Shown here piece after piece: positions 14,767 to 17,192 of a stretch of 17,192 bases of DNA. The notes below the pieces were generated by a model that worked only from the letters and a program-made list of their open reading frames with translations, was not told where the DNA came from and made no database searches. The translations under genes and the position numbers were made by a program. Position 1 is the stretch's first letter, and every line of letters begins with the position of its first letter. Source of the DNA: JABCPE02 sp963509715 (GTDB lineage: Bacteria; Bacteroidota; Bacteroidia; Flavobacteriales; Weeksellaceae); assembly GCA_963509715.1 (NCBI GenBank), contig CAUPCB010000033.1, positions 1 to 17,192 of the forward strand, read 5' to 3'.

Positions 14767-15966
14767 ATGGGAAAACTACGCAAAATTCTCATCCGTAAAA
14801 GGCGCAAGGACGAAAGCCTCTTCAAATACGCTATGGGGCTGTTCCACCTCTGGGGAGCACTGGTTTCTTTTTTGGTCATCTGCACCATCTGCCTTACGGG
14901 GTGCATCTACGCTTTCAAAACGCAGATTATAGACCTTTATAATTACGACAAAGTTTTTATCCAAAGCGCTGATACGCCCATCGATATAAACAAAATTCAG
15001 GAAGATTTTACTCAAAAGGGCAGAAACATCACCTCGCTTTTCATCCCAAAAGACAAGGGCAGAAGCTGGAGCATTTCTTACACAGATGCGCAGGGCTACC
15101 TGCATTCCACTTATTTTAATCCCTATACCATGGAGGAACTCGGCGCCCAAGACCACAGTTTAGACGGCTTTTTTGAGACCATGCTTGGTCTGCACCGGAA
15201 CCTTCTCTTGGGCAGTTTTGGGCGGCAGATAGTGGGCGGTTCGGTCATTATTTTTGTGTTGCTGCTTTTCTCGGGCTTTGTGCTGTGGCTTCCGAAAAGG
15301 CTCAAATTCCTAAAAGAAAGCCTTACGGTAAAATTCAGTGCTAAATTCCAGAGAATCAATTATGACCTGCACAGGACTATGGGCATCTATTCCATGGTTT
15401 TCCTTCTGCTGATAGCCGTTACGGGGCTTTATGTAACTTATCCATGGGTCAAAAATGCCATCATCACTTCTCTCGGCGGGGAGTCTCTCTCGGAAATCAA
15501 TGCCAATAAAACCGCTCCCGAAGAAGATGATGAATTTGCAAAACTGATGGAGGACATGCTCGCCCAGCAGGACGAAAAAGAAAACACGGATGTAAATTCC
15601 GTTCCGCTGAGCCAAATTCTCGCCGAAATACAGAAACACATCAACTATGAGGGGAATACCACCATCATCCTGCCAAATGCAGAAAGCCCGCGCTACCAGA
15701 TTACGAAAATCAACTCGGAGAATACTCTCGGGGCTATGTTTACCGATGAAATAAGTCTTGACAAAACGGGACAGCTGAAATCCAAAGACCTCTTTGCCGA
15801 CAAACCGCTGAGCAAACAGTTTACCATGATAGCCCGCCCTCTGCACACCGGCGAAATCATGGGACTGCCCAGCATTATTTTCTACTTCTTCATGTCCCTC
15901 ATCGGGTTTCTTCTGCCTGTCACAGGGCTGATGATCTGGTGGAACAGAGTGAAAAAGCAGTTTTAA
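14767..15966 (+). CDS. PepSY-associated inner-membrane protein, siderophore-reductase type
   Basis: A 399-residue protein with four transmembrane helices (about 27-50, 155-175, 207-225 and 367-391) and two periplasmic segments, the PepSY_TM arrangement. Conserved histidines lie near the helix ends: H27 (LFHLWGA), H143 (GLHRNLLLG), H202 (DLHRTMGIY) and H360 (PLHTGEIMGLP), suitable for haem or metal binding. A very acidic stretch (about 250-273) lies in the second periplasmic segment. Family members such as FpvG act in reductive release of iron from ferric siderophores in the periplasm, which fits the TonB receptor upstream. The ATG at 14767 (MGKLRK) is preferred over an in-frame GTG at 14740, which lies inside the hairpin. 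The gene ends two bases from the oppositely directed gene on its right. Confidence 0.9.
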   Translation: MGKLRKILIRKRRKDESLFKYAMGLFHLWGALVSFLVICTICLTGCIYAFKTQIIDLYNYDKVFIQSADTPIDINKIQEDFTQKGRNITSLFIPKDKGRSWSISYTDAQGYLHSTYFNPYTMEELGAQDHSLDGFFETMLGLHRNLLLGSFGRQIVGGSVIIFVLLLFSGFVLWLPKRLKFLKESLTVKFSAKFQRINYDLHRTMGIYSMVFLLLIAVTGLYVTYPWVKNAIITSLGGESLSEINANKTAPEEDDEFAKLMEDMLAQQDEKENTDVNSVPLSQILAEIQKHINYEGNTTIILPNAESPRYQITKINSENTLGAMFTDEISLDKTGQLKSKDLFADKPLSKQFTMIARPLHTGEIMGLPSIIFYFFMSLIGFLLPVTGLMIWWNRVKKQF

Positions 15967-15968
15967 AT

Positions 15969-16634
15969 TTACTCTGCAACCACTTCATAATCAATCTCAA
16001 AGAACTCGAAACCTATGATGCCGTTTTCTTCTATGGCTTGTTTCAGACGCTCGGAACAGAGAATTTCTGTACTATTATTGACAACCAAATCATAGTTTTC
16101 TAAATAACAAATCTTCTTTGTTATTAATTTTCTTTTTGTTTTTCTAAATTCTTCTTTGTATGCAGCTAAAAATTCTTCTCTGTTTTTGAAATTAAGTAAA
16201 ATATTTTCATCTGGAATAGAATAAAAACTTTTTTCATAATTTATATTCAGAAAATAATCTATCGGAAACTGAAAAATCCAGTATTTGAATTTTTCTCCTT
16301 TGTAGAGGAGCCGTGTTTCGTAGAAATGATATTTCGGAGCGATTCTGAATTTTTCTAAAAGCGATTTTAATTTATCCGAGATATACCAAAATGCACCACT
16401 TGGATACACCCCCATTCCACCATGTACATCTTGCAGTCTCCATTCCCAAAATTTTCTTTTATCAAAACTCTGCAGATGAAAATAATCAAAAACAGGAGCA
16501 TCTTCTATGATTTCATCCTTTCTTATTCTATCAAAATAAAACCTTCCATTAGGGACGAACTCTCCGTTAGCTTGTCCTAAAACTTTGTTTTCTTCCTTAA
16601 AAATACCTTTATAATCTATTTTATAATATTTCAT
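15969..16634 (-). CDS. Immunity-like protein (Imm11/DUF1629 resemblance)
   Basis: A 221-residue soluble protein, rich in Lys, Glu, Phe and Tyr, without signal peptide or membrane segment. I do not firmly recognise it. The layout, a beta-rich N-terminal half (YYKIDYKGIF, FHLQSFDKRKFWEWRL, GAFWYISDKL) and a C-terminal part closing with STEILCSERLKQAIEENG then GFEFFEIDYE, resembles Imm11-type immunity proteins of polymorphic toxin systems, where a 'SERLKxAxxxxG...F' ending is common. No toxin gene is in the window. It starts 11 nt after the stop of the frameshifted gene upstream, so both would share one transcript. The composition is visibly more AT-rich than the genes left of 15966. An unrelated conserved hypothetical protein remains possible. 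Confidence 0.82.
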   Translation of the reverse strand: MKYYKIDYKGIFKEENKVLGQANGEFVPNGRFYFDRIRKDEIIEDAPVFDYFHLQSFDKRKFWEWRLQDVHGGMGVYPSGAFWYISDKLKSLLEKFRIAPKYHFYETRLLYKGEKFKYWIFQFPIDYFLNINYEKSFYSIPDENILLNFKNREEFLAAYKEEFRKTKRKLITKKICYLENYDLVVNNSTEILCSERLKQAIEENGIIGFEFFEIDYEVVAE

Positions 16635-16645
16635 TTTGTTTGTTT

Positions 16646-17085
16646 TTAAAAATCAAGTCCAATATCTTTTAAAATATTATTAATTTCTATTATGTTTTTT
16701 TTCGTTGATTCAATAGCATTATAGATAGTGTTATAATCTTGAGTTTTTTCTAATTCATTTAAGATGTACACAGGGTCTATTCTTGTTGCTCCTTTTGCCC
16801 AGTCTACAATGCACACTCTTCCATAAGCAGGGTCTTTTTTTGTGGTATTTAGCCTCCATTGCCCTCCAATAAGATGAATATACGCTTCTCCTATGTATAT
16901 ATATATACATATTCGTAAAGGTCTTCGTTTTCTTTATATATTTCCTCTACTTGATTTATTTCATCTTGTGAAAAAGTAAATTCATTTAGATTTAAAATTT
17001 CAAGAAATTCCTGCATTTTAGCATCTTTTGTTTCCAAGAAATCATCTAGTTTTTTCTGTAATTCTTTATTGAGTTTTATTTCCAT
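16646..17085 (-). pseudogene. Small immunity-like gene split by a frameshift at a (TA)6 tract
   Basis: Two reading frames join here. From the ATG at 17085 (MEIKLNKELQ; an ATG at 17112 is also in frame) a 64-residue frame runs through DEINQVEEIYKENEDLYEYV and stops at TAG 16891-16893, just after the TA tract. A second frame without any Met continues from the tract to TAA 16646-16648, with GEAYIHLIGGQW, DPAYGRVCIVDWAKG, RIDPVYILNEL and ending NNILKDIGLDF. Removing one TA (or adding two) would fuse them into a 145-residue protein, with YIYIGEAYIHLIGGQW read straight through. The GExxIxxxGGxW pattern is seen in several small cytosolic families that include immunity proteins, but I cannot name one. 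It may be a true pseudogene, a phase-variable gene in the off state, or a sequencing error. Confidence 0.75.
16892..16911. repeat. (TA)6 dinucleotide tract inside a 20-bp palindrome
   Basis: Six TA units (16896-16907) are flanked by TATG and CATA, giving a perfect 20-bp palindrome. It lies exactly where the two frames of the small immunity-like gene part. Short dinucleotide tracts can gain or lose units during replication. Confidence 0.9.
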
Positions 17086-17151
17086 TTTCTTAATGTTTTT
17101 TATATGGTTCATGGTGATTTAGGTGGAGAGTTCCCTATCATTTCACATAGA

Positions 17152-17159
17152 CAAAGATA
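17152..17159 (-). promoter_or_regulatory. Probable -7 element for the immunity-like cassette
   Basis: Read on the minus strand, TATCTTTG (17159-17152) is an exact TAnnTTTG. The nearest upstream TTG triplets are 10 and 25 nt away, so no good -33 is seen. It would give a leader of roughly 35-65 nt, depending on which ATG is used. Confidence 0.55.
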
Positions 17160-17192
17160 CTATTTTCCGCAAGTTATTCTGAGCCAATATTT

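Noticed and set aside
15310..15846. A 178-residue open frame on the minus strand
   Set aside because: It is antisense to the PepSY gene, low in recognisable pattern, and arises from the codon use of the real gene.
16690..16840. Runs of 8 and 7 A/T as further frameshift sites in the small immunity-like gene
   Set aside because: The reading frame passes through both without a break, so only the TA tract needs explaining.

Overview
The window reads as a chromosomal segment of a Bacteroidota bacterium, most likely a flavobacterium of the Chryseobacterium/Weeksellaceae type (inference from protein flavour). The signs are: AT-rich DNA; promoters with the Bacteroidota -7 element TAnnTTTG and, at three of them, a TTG about 20 nt upstream; almost no Shine-Dalgarno sequences; short AT-rich spacers; pheS without an adjacent pheT; and Bacteroidota-type lipoprotein and outer-membrane genes. 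No rRNA, tRNA, CRISPR array, insertion sequence or phage gene was seen.

Layout. (1) 1-2505, plus strand: the 3' part of a lactonase-like metallo-beta-lactamase gene, a YcxB-like membrane protein, coaE, a hotdog acyl-CoA thioesterase and a small exported basic repeat protein, closed by a strong terminator. (2) 2527-3636, plus: a promoter, a yjdM/phnA-like zinc-ribbon gene and a YceI-like lipoprotein, then a terminator. (3) 3640-4741, plus: pheS with its own promoter and a terminator shared with the opposing deoC. (4) 8639 down to 4746, minus: rnz, an OMPLA-type phospholipase A, a TIGR02757-family gene and a DUF4268 gene in a tight row, then deoC with its own promoter. (5) 8739-11737, plus: a large exported M16 metalloprotease with promoter and terminator. 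(6) 11778-15966, plus: an uptake locus made of a TonB-dependent siderophore-type receptor, a lipoprotein with a duplicated Spy/CpxP-like module, and a four-helix PepSY membrane protein of the type linked to reductive release of siderophore iron. (7) 17159 down to 15969, minus: an AT-rich two-gene cassette that looks like orphan immunity genes. The promoter-proximal gene is split by a frameshift exactly at a (TA)6 tract; the second encodes a 221-residue protein resembling Imm11-type immunity proteins.

Most of the window is ordinary housekeeping. The parts worth a second look are the TA-repeat frameshift and immunity-like cassette at the right edge, the receptor/lipoprotein/PepSY operon with a hairpin sitting on the PepSY promoter, and the small tandem-repeat protein whose stop codon lies inside its terminator. 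Family names come from recognising motifs by eye; no search was run.
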